A stretch of 64,000 nt of DNA from Platanthera guangdongensis (lineage: Eukaryota > Streptophyta > Magnoliopsida > Asparagales > Orchidaceae), in NCBI GenBank assembly GCA_039583875.1, contig CM077165.1, positions 67,444,757 through 67,508,756 of the forward strand, written 5' to 3'. The position numbers were made by a program, and so were the translations under genes. Each line of letters starts with the position of its first letter. Within the stretch, counting starts at the first letter, position 1. Below are positions 10,389 to 21,345 of this stretch, in pieces. The notes beneath the pieces were generated by a model. That model worked only from the letters and a program-made list of their open reading frames with translations. It was not told where the DNA came from and searched no databases.

Positions 10389-11992
10389 TGAAAGTCCACC
10401 TAGTGTCAGCTATGTGCACCTATGGGGGGGGGGAATAGGTGACGAGTAGTGCTTTTGCGGAATTTACGAGAGTACCTGCACAATAAAAATAAAGAGCACA
10501 TCACACAGAAAACACAGCAAATTTATAGTGGTTCCCCGACTTGGGTACATCCACTTTCCCCCTTCGACCTATCTCCCCAACAAGGGACGACTGGGTCACT
10601 TCTCCAATGGGATTGAAATCCAATCCCTTCACTAACGGAAGGAGCCCTTCCACACGTGAGAGTCAACACTCCCACAAGCCGGGTTGCACCCAACACTTAC
10701 GACACAGAACAAACGTTCCTTTACAACAAAATTAAATATAGAATGTACACGTGATACAAACTTCTTTTGGAGACTACGGTGTTCCTCTTGTTCGACGACG
10801 TGTTCATGAAGTCGATGAAGAGTCTACAACCTTGGTCTCTCTTGGAGAGGATCTCCTCGGAACCGGCGGCGGCACACGAGCGGCGGCTAGCTTCGGGATC
10901 GGCGGCTACGATGATGAGCGGCTGCTGAACTTGGAGATCCAAACTTCGTAGCGAAGCAAACTAGGTCTACCAACGGTCACTCTAGGATCGGTCGTCTCGA
11001 TCGATTCGGACGGAGGAATTTTTTCCGGTCAACAAATCGAGAGACAAGAGATCTCTGGATAGACGCGTGAGACTCAAGCCTTGCTAGGCTTCTGTCGCCG
11101 GAGATTACGAAGGAATCTCAAATGTTGACGGCGACCAACAATCCCGAGCGCGACGGCGGCGGCGGAGAGGAGTCGCGGAATTAGGGTTACGAGGCGGCTC
11201 GGTTTCTTTCTCCGTTTTCCGTCCTTTACTGTTCAAAAATACTGGAACATATATACTGTTGAATTCTCAAATATGACCGTTTGCGGGACCCACAAAAGAA
11301 ATCCCTAAGTCCGGTTCAAACTAGTCCAAAGGCAGAATCCGGTCCAGCAGCATCCTGAGAAAACGCCAAGTGAAAATCGGCGAGAATCGCAGGCGATTCT
11401 GGACGAATCGGCGAGAATCACTAAGTGATTCTCGACGATTCGTCGAGAATCGTTAGTGATTCTCGCCGAATCACTTATTGATTCTCAACGAATTTTACTT
11501 TGTATGTATGAGCTGCATGGCCACTGGTTCGGCGAGAATCACTAGTGATTCTCGCCGAATCTTACTTGGCACCATTTAGAGGTGGCCAGAAGGAGTCGGC
11601 GAGAATCACTAGTGATTCTCGCCGAATCGGCGAGAATCACTTGGTGATTCTCGTCGAATTTGCCTTGGACAAATTTTCGTCTTCCACCCAGGAGCTGCTC
11701 CTTGATCCTCCATGCTCCTTGTCTTCTCTTGCATATGAACGGCCCTGTACTTGAAAGTAAGTGCACTCCAATAGAGAGAGTGCATATAGGCCAACACACT
11801 GATCTGCTCAATGAGGGATTACGTCGTGCAGACCCGTGTATATTGACCTACTGCACCCTGACATTGGTGTGCACTTAGCGTGGAGGAACTGCAAGCACAA
11901 CTTGAGATGTTTCATCAAATACATTGTGAATTCATTTTAGCTTGACAGGTGGCTTCCTCAAATCTAGGTAATCGTGGATACAATACCCAATA
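10389..11992 (-). repeat. 5' LTR of element I
   Basis: 1604 bp, nearly identical to 3493-5126. It lacks one 31-bp hairpin unit, has one extra G in the G-run, and shows about 20 substitutions by eye. The terminal CA of the plus-strand right end has mutated to TA. TSD CTTTG follows at 11993. The promoter word is at 10521-10537 and the palindrome array at about 11375-11660. Confidence 0.93.
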
Positions 11993-11997
11993 CTTTG

Positions 11998-12727
11998 TGA
12001 TTGTCCTCTCCCACCTACCAAATAAGGCATAGGTGAGCCTTTTACTGGCATTGATGAATATGGTCTGGGATACCAGTGATTCAACATCCTTTTCCTTGAG
12101 AAAGATCCCTAGGATCCTTCCAAAACACACTTCTTTCTTGTTATTTTTCTTCTTTTTCATATCAAAGAGGATCTGAGCCCAGTCCACTTGCTTCTTATTT
12201 ATTACTGCACACATGACCAAGAACTGATGTCTTGTGATGTAGTCATGGGCAGTATGCTTGCCAAGCAAGACATTCCCAATAATGTCTGCCAGGAACTTGT
12301 ATGCTGCAGACAAATGCATCTTCAACAATTTATTTGGGTTGTCACCAGCATAACCCATCAGAATTAGCATCATATTAAACTCTTCAGAATCAATTTCAAA
12401 TTCTTCTTCGCCATTTGTCAAACCAAATATTTCAATTAAAACCGCGGGGGTTAAGGAGACAGTGTTACTGGCAATTGATCCTGTCATAGTATTGTCTTCA
12501 GAAGTGGATGAAGTATAAACCCATTCTTTGATTTCTGTTCATGCCAACTTTATCTTTGTGGTCATCAGGTTCTTCAGATTCTGTTCTTCCAGAAGTTCCA
12601 CAATATATAGAAAGATTGAATCCGAGTACTGGAATGATTCGAAGTCGACATGAAATCCATTATCAAACATCATAGCGGCTAGAGCTCCTGCTGGAATCGC
12701 CATGGAATCACCTGCAGATGAGAGCAA
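11998..12727 (-). pseudogene. Third ORF of element A, N-terminal part
   Basis: The frame starts with an ATG at or near 12727 (a further ATG lies eight codons in) and has one in-frame TGA at 12539-12541. It runs to the insertion point of element I at 11997 and continues at 3492. The recognisable block is LADIIGNVL, HDYITRHQF, W-x-QILFD, FGRILGIFL and FGRWERTI. The same blocks occur in the 742-aa protein of element I. The region 12728-13129 between pol and this start holds the hairpin array and no other gene. Confidence 0.75.
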
Positions 12728-12844
12728 TGGCGATCAAGTGCAAGGGAACAAAAAGCGCGGGATGGAGTTCGAAGAAAACCTAGATATAAGGTTTTCCAGA
12801 ATACGAATCGACAAACTTCATTCCACGAAAATAAAACAGTTCTT

Positions 12845-13087
12845 CGAACTGAGGTCGACGAAATCATTTAGTAATAAATAAGTCGTCGATCTCACCCAGA
12901 AGACTTGAAGATAATTCGTCGAACTGTGGTTGACGAATATCTTCTGAAGCAAAATTCGTCGATCGCCGGTCGACGAAAATTATTTCACTCACAAAGAGTT
13001 CGTCGAACTCCATTTGACGAGTATCTCTCAAACTTTCCCTGGTTCGTCGAACTCCGTTCGACGAACTTTGGAAAATTCGTCGAATAC
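12845..13087. repeat. TTCGTCGA...TCGACGAA hairpin array upstream of the third ORF of A
   Basis: Four to five near-perfect inverted repeats, each about 23 bp, pair TTCGTCGAACT with a TTCGACGAA- or TTGACGA-type arm. The core word is the same as in the LTR array of A at 840-1400. The array lies wholly between the end of pol (13130) and the third-ORF start (12727). Confidence 0.85.
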
Positions 13088-13129
13088 AGATAGAACTTAA
13101 GCTAATTCTTCTCCATTGATCATTCCCAG

Positions 13130-13953
13130 CTAATTTAGAAAGAAAGCATGATTTTTCTCATCCATAGGTTTGTTGAATATATCAGTTTTTTGTAAATCAG
13201 TGTAGATATAGACAAGCTTAATCTTATTTTTGTCTTCACACTCCCTAATGAATGATGTCTTATGTCAATATGCTTTGTCCTACTATGGTGAACTGGATTT
13301 TGTGCTATGGCTATAACACTAGTATTATCACAGAATAGGGTTGAATTATTTAAGTTGAACCCATAATCTAGGAGTTGATTTTATATCCACAGCATTTGTG
13401 AGCAACAGCTGCCTGCTACAATATATTCTGCTTCAGCAGTGGATGTTGACACTGATGTTTGCTTCTTACAAAATCATGATACTAGTCTCATACCCAGGAA
13501 CTGGTAGGTTCCTGAAGTACTTTTTCTATCAACCCTACATCCTGTGAAATCAGCATCAGAGTATCCAGTTAACTCAAATTCTGATTCAGCAGGATACTAT
13601 AGGCCTAGATCAGGACAACTCTTTATATATCTTAAAATCCTTTTTAAGAAAATTTGATGAGATTCTTTAGGGTTCACTTGGAACCTAGCACAAAGGCATG
13701 TAGCAAACATAATATCTGGCCTACTTGTTGTGAGGTATAATATGGACCCAACAATGCCCCTATAAAGTTTCTGATCTACAGGTTTTCCTGGTATATCAGA
13801 GTCCACAACAAAATTGGTGGCCATGGGAGTTTTCTTAGCTGAGGCATCAGCCATCCCAAACTTCTTTAGAAGTTCTTTAACATATTTTGCTTCAGAGATG
13901 AAGATGCCATCAGGTAGCTATTTCACTTGTAGACCAAGGAAATATGAAAGCTC
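13130..13953 (-). pseudogene. pol of element A: end of RT and RNase H
   Basis: This continues the RT frame from 23818 after removal of element E. It starts at the RT motif around ELSYFLGLQV and passes the LYRGIVGSILYLTTSRPDI block. It then carries RNase H motifs (a TGYSDADFTGC-type stretch, STAEAEY, and CDN...SRTKHIDIRHH) and ends at a TAG at 13130-13132. Several stops interrupt it, for example near 13922 and 13596. It is typical copia pol order, in a dead copy. Confidence 0.88.
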
Positions 13954-14295
13954 TGTAACAACCCCATCCGTTCATATGATATATTCTAGAAGGTCCGGCC
14001 AGGGCCCCACAGGATATATCACAAAACAGTCGGTGAAGGTACAGGATGATACCAGAGTAGCGCATCGCACCTATCACAAGCATTCTAGCGGAAGCCTAAA
14101 CTACTTGAAATCCTCATGAATGTCCAAACATAAAACTCCACATTTTATATACATATAGGAATGTCTTACAACATGTCAAAAGCGTTTGCCTTATGGCCTT
14201 ACAGGGCTTTCAATCAGTGGCCTAAAACAGATTGGCGCGCAGGCCGGCCACACTAAAAGAAAACATACAAAAGAACGCAATAGCCTTCGAGGGCT

Positions 14296-14326
<31 letters not shown>

Positions 14327-14979
14327 CCAGCAGGAGCATCAACCTCTATGCGTCCCGCTCGGCTCTCCAGTACCTGTGCAAGGAACAATCCACCCACCGG
14401 TGGCAAACAAAAGCAACGGTCAGCGTTCAGCTGACCAAATTATAATGACCCTACCCCTTCTCTCGGGGCAGCGGTATTTTCCCTGCAGGCATATCATATC
14501 ACAAGTATGGCAAGCTATATCATCAACAAGTGCTTTCACGCACACAAGCCATCACAACCGTTCGCCACCCGGCCCAACGGTCCGTGCACTCAGGGCACAT
14601 TCTTGGTGTTCTGGCAACCTCTTGCCCACCACCGTATCAGGGTTATCACCCAACGGTAAATCTCTTGAGCATTTACTCCATGGCGTGCAGCCGGAGTTAG
14701 TCCTCGGACACCGGGATGGCCCGTAGCCCCCCATTGTGTCATGGCGCGCAGGCCGAAGACTCTTGCTATGCGCTCCAACAGACCGCACTTTTGGTCTCAC
14801 GTCAGACGGACATAGCGCAGGTCGGATCCTCCACCCCCCGTTGCTCAAATCGCCTTGCCTTCTCCGAGTACAGCGTACTCATGGCTATATCAAAGGCGCG
14901 GGTCGGTCTCACCAATCCTGTTCCTGGCATTCAAGCCTGGGTAATTCACTATACCCCTTTCCTTACAGCAACAGCGGGT

Positions 14980-15240
14980 CTTTCCTGGGCGCACCAGTAC
15001 TTCCTGTGGTTCTCTCCACAGGTGGACACCGCATAAGTACAAATGTCAGGGGTCTTTCCTGGGCACACCAGTACTTCCTGTGACTCACTCCACAGGTGGA
15101 CACCCTATGACATCAAGCATCACAAAAAGGGCCTTTCCTGGTCCCACCAGTACTTCCTGTGCCTCATTCACAGGTTGGACCCAATACCATCACAAGGCTA
15201 TTTTCCTGGGCTACCACCCCAGTACTTCCTGCTACTCCTT
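14980..15240. repeat. Degenerate tandem repeat CTTTCCTGGG..CACCAGTACTTCCTG in E LTR
   Basis: Four units about 55-75 bp apart share TTTCCTGG, CCAGTACTTCCTG and CACAGGTGGAC words. The set is repeated in the other LTR at about 22365-22630. No function is assigned. Confidence 0.75.
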
Positions 15241-15814
15241 TTCGCAGGTATAACCCGTAGACTCCGAACACGACACGTTTAACACGGAGTCTTCTCCGGT
15301 TCGTATGGAACATCACCAATCCAGACCAACCTGTCCAGATGGGCTTCACACAGCATGCCTATTCCGTACTCCATTTCCGGATCTATATGCAGTACAAAGG
15401 GGATTTCAAGCATCCACCCATAGATTCCCAAAATCAGCCACCTCTTGGTGGGGGAAAACATAAGATATGCCAAAAAGGAAGCCTTCACATGGCTAGGAAG
15501 AAAAGTCGTTACCCTTGACGATCGCTTCGGTGCCATGGCCTCCAAGCTAGCTTGCAAGACTCGCAAGATCGTCTCCTCCGCAACGCTGGCTTCGGATCTC
15601 TCGCCGGTAAACCGCAGCACCACCAACAGCAGCCCCCTTCCCTTCTTCCTCCTCCTTTCTCTCTCTCTTTCTCTCTCTTGAAGAAAGATGAAGGCCAAAG
15701 AAAATGAGAAGTAATTCTCTGACTTCGGCCCTTAAGGAAAAAGAAGAAGAGCTTTCAGCCCTTGGATCCAGACTGAAGGAATGGACGGCCACGATTCTGC
15801 CAAAAATACAACTT

Positions 15815-16410
15815 TTGACCCGACACGGCCTCGAACACGGCCGTGTGCCTGGCCGTGTGCCTCAAGCGGTGGTCAACCGACTTATCCAAACCAGTGACAC
15901 GCCCACGGGACACGCCCGTGTCATGGGCCGTGTCACCAACACGCCTTCAGACACGCCCGTGTCTGTGGCCGTGTACCTGGGTGAAAAAATCCCAAATCAA
16001 CCCGAGACTTCACACGGCCTGTGACACGCCCGTGTCCCAGGCCGTGTGCCCAGATACGGCACAAAGACACGCCCTGTCGAATTCTTTCGGCGGGCTGAGT
16101 TCGTCGCCTGATCTGACACGCCCTGTGACACGCCCGTGTCACAGGCCGTGTTCAACACTCGACACACACTTCTCGACACTCGACGATCGTCGAGCAAAAA
16201 TCGTCGAGAATGCGATACGGCCTTGGACACGCCCGTGTCCTGGGCCGTGTGCCTCCTCTCGACGAATCGTCGAGAGAAAAATCGTCGAGACAAAGCCCAA
16301 TCGTCGACACAACCTCGACACGCCCTGCGACACGCCCGTGTCGCAGGCCGTGTCACCTGACACGCCCTGGGACATGCCCGTGTCCCAGGCCGTGTCACCC
16401 AAATTTTCCT
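15815..16410. repeat. GACACGCCCGTGTC palindrome array in U3 of E
   Basis: More than ten copies of GACACGCCCGTGTC and its partner GGCCGTGTC/GACACGGCC lie within 600 bp, along with CTCGACGATCGTCGAG and repeated TCGTCGAG words. The array starts about 25 bp from the LTR start as read on the minus strand. The second copy is at about 23198-23793. Both strands stay open over long stretches because of the palindromes. Confidence 0.88.
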
Positions 16411-16434
16411 GTTTCAGCATTTTGGGCTGTTACA

Positions 16435-16449
16435 ATCCTCCCCTCCTAC
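16435..16449 (-). other. Polypurine tract of element E
   Basis: The minus strand reads GTAGGAGGGGAGGAT immediately before TGTAACA of the 3' LTR. The 99 bp to 16548 is untranslated. Confidence 0.8.
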
Positions 16450-16548
16450 AAGAAATTTCGTCCTCGAAATTTGAGACATAGCAAGAAAATGTAACAACAT
16501 ATATCGCTATATATATAAACGTTTATGTTACAATATTCGCGCTCGAAA

Positions 16549-19500
16549 TTACAGAAACAATTCAGGGAACTCTGCTCGCATGGTTTGCTCGCGCTCCCAT
16601 GTCAACTCTTCACGGCCGCAGTTGTCCCACCGGACTTTCACCATACCGACCGTCTTGTTCCGCAACTGTTTCTCGGCTCGATCTTCGATCCGAATGGGTC
16701 TAACTCTCGTCGTTAGCCCATACTCCACCGGCACACGATCATCCACGATCACTTGAGTTGGATCTTTCACGGCCTTCCGAAGCACCGAGATGTGAAAGAC
16801 ATCATGTAACCCACCCAAGTCTGCCGACAGAGCTAGTCGATAAGCCGCTTCGCCAATTCGCTCAACCACTTCAAAAGGACTCAAATACCTTGGACTCAAC
16901 TTTTTCAATCGTCGAATCCTGGAGACACCTTTGAATGGCTTGATCTTCAAGTAGACCCAATCGCCAACCGCAAATTCGACATTCCGGTGCTTGGCGTTGT
17001 ATTACTTCGCTTGTCGATCTTGAGCAATCAGCAATCTCTCTCGGATAGTCCGAATGGTTGAGTTTGCTTCATCCACCTCATTTGGTTTAACAACCCGGGC
17101 TTCACCCGCTTCTCCCAAGCTAAGGGAGTACGACACTTCCTTCCGTAGAGGGCTTCATATGGTGCCATCCCAATGCTTGCTTGGTAGCTGTTATTATATG
17201 CAAACTCGACCATATAGAGATGATCTTCCCATCTCTTTCCGAAGTCAAGGGCGCACATGCGGAGCATGTCCTCCATTGTTCTGTTGGTACGTTCAGTCTG
17301 GCCATCTGTTTGGGGATGAAAGGCCGTACTGAAAGTCAACTTCGTGCCCAACAGTCGGTGAACGAGCCTCCAATCATTTGACGTGAATCACCCATCTCGA
17401 TCACTTACGATGCTCCGAGGAACACCGTGAAGACGCACAATCTGATCAACATATAATTTTGCCAAACTTTCAACCGAATCATCCCGCCTGTTCGGGAGAA
17501 AATGTGCTACTTTTGTTAGCCGATCAACTATCACCCAAATGGAATCGTTTCTTCGCTGCGATCTTGGCAATCCATGCACAAAATCCATGGAAATATCATC
17601 AAATTTCCACACTGGGATCGGCAGTGACTTCAAATAACCACCCGGCTTTTGGCATTCCGCCTTCACCATCGCACATGTTTGACATTTGGCCACATACAGG
17701 GCAACATCTTTCTTAAGCCCTGGCCACCAGAAAAGCTTCTTCATATCGTTGAATATCTTTGTGCTCCCGGGGTGAATGGAATACTTCGTATAATGTGCTT
17801 CATACATCAGTTCTTCCCTCAGTTTCCCCACATTTGGGACGCACAACCGGTCCTCTTTTCGCAAAAGACCGTCATTCCAGGTGAATTTGCCTTCTGGCCC
17901 TTCATTCACATAGCGCAAGAGATCTTCATCCAACTCCGTTGCCCGTCGAACTCGGTCCGCAAGGTCACATTGCACCTCAGTCCAGTTCAAACATGCAGTG
18001 GCAGTGGAATTCTTATCAACACAATAGATCTCCAATGCCTCCAATTCCTGGATAAGACATTCATCATGCCTTTGTAACCAATTTGCTCTAGCCGGAACTC
18101 GCCGACTCAAGGCATCCGCGACAACATTTCCCTTCCCGGGTGTATAGTGAATCTCGAAAGTGTAGTCCCCAAGGAACTCCAACCACCTTCGTTGTCGCAT
18201 GTTCAACTCTTTCTGCTCCAATAGATACTTTAGGCTCTTATGATCGGTATAGATCTCCACCTTCACTCCATAAAGGTAGTGTCGCCACAGCTTAAGTGCA
18301 AAAATCACCGCCGTTAGTTCCAAATCATGGACGGGATAGTTTCGCTCGTTCACCTTCAGCTGGCGTGAGCCATAAGCAATCACCTTTCCGCTCTGCAGAA
18401 GAACGCAGCCTAAACCGCTTCCTGAGGCATCACTATAAATCACAAATCCATCGGTTCCACATGGCGAAGACAACACCGGCGCCGTGGTCAACCGATCCTT
18501 CAGCTCTTCAAAAGCTCGTGCGCACTCTGGCATCCAAACGAACTTCTGATCCTTTCGCGTCAGTGTGGTTAGCGGCAAAGCGATCCGCGAGAAGTTTTCC
18601 ACAAATCTTCTATAGTAGCCCGCAAGTCCAAGGAAACTCCTGATCTCGGCCACGGAAGACAATATTGGCCATTCTTGTATGTCTTTTATCTTCGCTGGAT
18701 ACACTGCAATGCCCGCTCCACTCACCACATGGCCCAAAAATGCCACTGACGATAGCCAAAACTCGCACTTCGAGAACTTGGCATAGAGCTGATTTTGCCT
18801 CAACGTGTTCAACACCAACCGCAGATGAATCTCATGCTCAGCTTTGGACTTCGAGTACACCAGGATATCATCAATGAACACGATCACAAATAGATCCAGG
18901 GACTCATGGAAAATACGGTGCATCAAATCCATAAACACCGAAGGCGCATTACACAATCCAAAGGGCATGACTGTAAACTCATAGTGCCCATAACGCGTTC
19001 CAAATGCGGTTTTGGGAATGTCACCTTCCCGAATTCGCAACTGGTAATAACCAGACTTCAGGTCCAACTTCGAATAGACGGTAGAGCCAACTAGCTGATC
19101 AAATAATTCATCAATCCGAGGGATCGGATACTTATTTTTCTCGGTCAGCTTATTCAATTCACGGTAATCAATACACAACCGTAACCCACCATCTTTCTTC
19201 TTTACAAAAAGCACAGGCGCGCTCCAAGGTGACATACTTGGGCGGATATACCCTTGCTCTAGCAGTTCTTATAGTTGAACCTTCAACTCAGCCATTTCTT
19301 TAGGCACAACGCGATATGGCGAGCGGGCCACGGGTTTCGCACCTGGCACCAACTCAATTGTGAAGTCAATCTCCCGCTGGGGTGGTAGCCCAGGGAGATC
19401 CGCAGGAAACACATCAGTAAATTCTGCCACAATCAGAACCTCGCACAAAGTGGCCTTAGGCTCAACAGCCTGAATTAGTGCAAAGTAACACTCCGCACCC

Positions 19501-19912
19501 TTCCGAACAGCTTTGACTACCTGGAGTGCAGACATCAACGTCCCGCCTACTCCTCGCATACCCGCGAACTTGGTCTCCTGTTCGGTATTCTGGCCCAACG
19601 TGATTTCTTTGGACTGGCAATCAATCATAGCATGCTGCTCCGCAAGCCAATCCATCCCAAAAATCACATCGAATTCCGATATTGGCAAAACAAATGCGGT
19701 TAAACAAAAATCCCGACTTCCTAACTGAACCGCCACATCGCAAGCTTGATCCGCAAGCATCCAACAACCATTCGGCAACACCACTCTGACGCTATCTGTC
19801 TTCGCACGACTGGGTATCCCAAGCCGCGTAAGAAACTCACTCGACAGAAAAGAATGCGATGCACCTGTATCAAACAGTGCTCGCGCCAGCGTGTCCCGAA
19901 TCATTACAAAAC
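16549..19912 (-). pseudogene. pol of element E: protease-RT-RNase H-integrase-chromodomain
   Basis: The aspartic protease has FDTGASHSF near 19870. RT has CIDYRELNK near 19170 and FIDDILVYS near 18870. RNase H has [11 protein letters not shown] near 18430 and TDHKSLKYL near 18240. Integrase has an H-x-C-x2-C zinc part near 17700, MDFVHGLP near 17580, VSDRD near 17395 and QTDGQTERTN near 17290. The last 130 codons (KLSPRYLSPFEVVERIG, then VKVRW...LTWERE) are the GPY/F module plus a chromodomain-like tail. Broken by in-frame stops at 19269-19271 (CAA to TAA context), 17388-17390 (CGA to TGA context) and about 17003, and by a one-base deletion near 17115. No single ORF spans it. Confidence 0.92.
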
Positions 19913-20003
19913 CTATGACAACCATGTCACACACACAACCCACAAACATAGGCGTACAAAGCTAAGCATACAAACAAGAGCATATGCAAAACTAAACTCA
20001 TAC
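19913..20003 (-). other. Probable 91-nt intron between gag and protease of E
   Basis: On the minus strand gag runs into ACAG|GTATGA at 20003 and protease begins after GTCATAG|GTTTTG at 19913. Removing exactly 91 nt joins a Gly codon split G|GT and puts the gag frame in phase with the DTGAS protease frame. Without removal, gag ends at a stop at 19927. The interval is T-rich with GT and AG ends, as plant introns are. A simple 91-bp insertion flanked by AGGT is the alternative. Confidence 0.55.
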
Positions 20004-21126
20004 CTGTAACCACGTCACTCTGCTTGATGGCCTCCTGTAGGCCAAGATTGTAGACCCGGGGTTGCGCCTGTGAGGCAGAGGAATCCACCACCGCCTTTTC
20101 TTTCTCCGCATAAGATGCTCCCGCCTTCTTTTCACTCTTTGGCGGCATCCGGCAATCGCGCGCAATATGCCCCATCCTACCACAATTGAAGCAGGTACGA
20201 GTGTCTGGCCTGGAGGTTGCCCCTGATGTTGCTCCCGTTGCAACTGAGGAAGGAGCTTGTCCACTAGGCTTGGACTTCTTGCCCCATCTCTTCCTATAAA
20301 ACGATTTTCCCGATCGGGGCGCCTTCCACTCCGGTTGCGTCAGAGTCAAAGCTCTCTTCCCTTGCACCCTTTTCATATCTTTTTCCAACGCGGTCGCGGT
20401 GTCAACCAATGCTTGGAAACCTTGATTCACAGAACTGGACACAAGGAACCTCAGCTCGTCCCTCAGCCCTTCATAGAACCGATTAGTCTTCCTCTGTTCA
20501 TCAGCAAAAATCGAACCCGCATACTGCCCCAAGCGCGTAAATTCATGCAGGTACGCGTCAACACTGCCCTCACCTTGAGTCAACCGTTGGAATTCATTTT
20601 CCATGGCTATTCGTTGAGCCACAGGAAGGTGCTTCGCAAGGAAGAGCCGGGAGAATTCTTCCATCGATACTTGGGTTAACGGACGACCCGCCAAATGATG
20701 CAACTCCATCTCATCCCACCATAAACGCGCTTCTCCTTCAAGCAAGAAGGTGGCTAAGGTAACCTTCTGATGCTCCGCCGTTCCTATCGCCGTCATCACT
20801 CGCTTGACACGCGATAACCAATCCTCAGCCTGCGTCGGGGTTCCCGCTCCCGAAAACGTAGGCGGATGGAAACTCATAAACCGTGTTAGCTGCTTCTCAG
20901 CCGCTCGAGGAACCACTTCCACGACAGGTTCAGGCCTTGCCACCACCTGTTCTGTCCCCACAGTCGCTTGTTCCTGCCTCAGTGGCTGACCTTGGATCAT
21001 GGTATACAAGGCCTCCGCAACTAAACGGACATGATCTGCAGACGGTGGAGGTGTAGGCACCGTAGCTGGTGTCGTACTTTCATCAGAACATTGGGGCTCA
21101 GACGGCCCAGCTCCACTTCGTGTCAC
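20004..21126 (-). pseudogene. gag of element E (Ty3/gypsy), start codon lost
   Basis: The frame opens at GTG (21124-21126) directly after an in-frame TAG, so the original ATG has probably mutated. It has a Pro/Thr-rich N-terminus, then the gypsy gag core (FHPPTFSGAGTPTQAEDWL, LLEGEARLWWDEM, F-x-R-L-F-LAKHLP, then RFYEGLRDELR). A Lys/Arg-rich stretch follows, then one zinc knuckle CFNCGRMGHIARDC near 20160-20200. The rest of the frame is unbroken to the proposed intron. The 219 bp from 21127 to 21345 is leader sequence. Confidence 0.85.
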
Positions 21127-21324
21127 CTAAAGGTGGACAAGACACACACATTAGCGGTCGTACCCAAGCAAACAACACAAAAGAGGAACACACAGGTTCC
21201 TCAAACATACAAAAATGCATTCCTATCATGGACATTCAGGAGTTCATTCGTAGACTTTGGTGTGCACAAACACGTGCTCGCCACCCCACAAAAGAAGTCG
21301 GCCACGACTTCGAGAGGGAAAGAC

Positions 21325-21345
21325 CAAGACAACCGATACCAAAAA
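21325..21345 (-). other. Possible primer binding site of element E
   Basis: Directly after the 5' LTR the minus strand reads TTTTTGGTATCGGTTGTC. TGGTATC matches the start of the usual Met-tRNA-type site but the next bases diverge, so the tRNA cannot be named with confidence. Confidence 0.4.

Larger units (their letters stand above)
3493..11992 (-). mobile_element. Element I: pol-less Sirevirus-like copia with intact third ORF
   Basis: An 8.5-kb element has LTRs of 1634 and 1604 bp, a Met-tRNA-type primer site, a polypurine tract and a perfect 5-bp TSD. Internally it carries only a shortened gag (8742-10314) and a 742-codon third ORF (5434-7662). No protease, integrase, RT or RNase H sequence is visible in the 1.08 kb between them. 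LTRs differ by about 20 substitutions by eye plus one 31-bp array unit, so insertion is recent. Mobility must have depended on enzymes from another element; the D family is the best candidate in the window. Confidence 0.9.
13954..16434 (-). repeat. 3' LTR of element E
   Basis: A direct copy of 21346-23817. It contains a (CAG)n tract at about 14296-14325, four imperfect repeats of a CCTGGG...CCAGTACTTCCTG unit at about 14980-15240, a CT-rich tract at 15655-15680 and the palindrome array at 15815-16410. Long open frames on both strands here come from low complexity and repeats. Confidence 0.93.

Noticed and set aside
14186..14434. Ala-repeat ORFs over a CAG tract
   Set aside because: A trinucleotide repeat within the E LTR that differs by 9 bp between LTRs; there is no gene context.
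15843..16481. 212-codon plus-strand ORF with repeated TRPC/DTPVSQAV peptides (also 23208-23885)
   Set aside because: It is the translation of the GACACGCCCGTGTC array. The opposite strand is open too, and the peptide simply repeats the palindrome unit.
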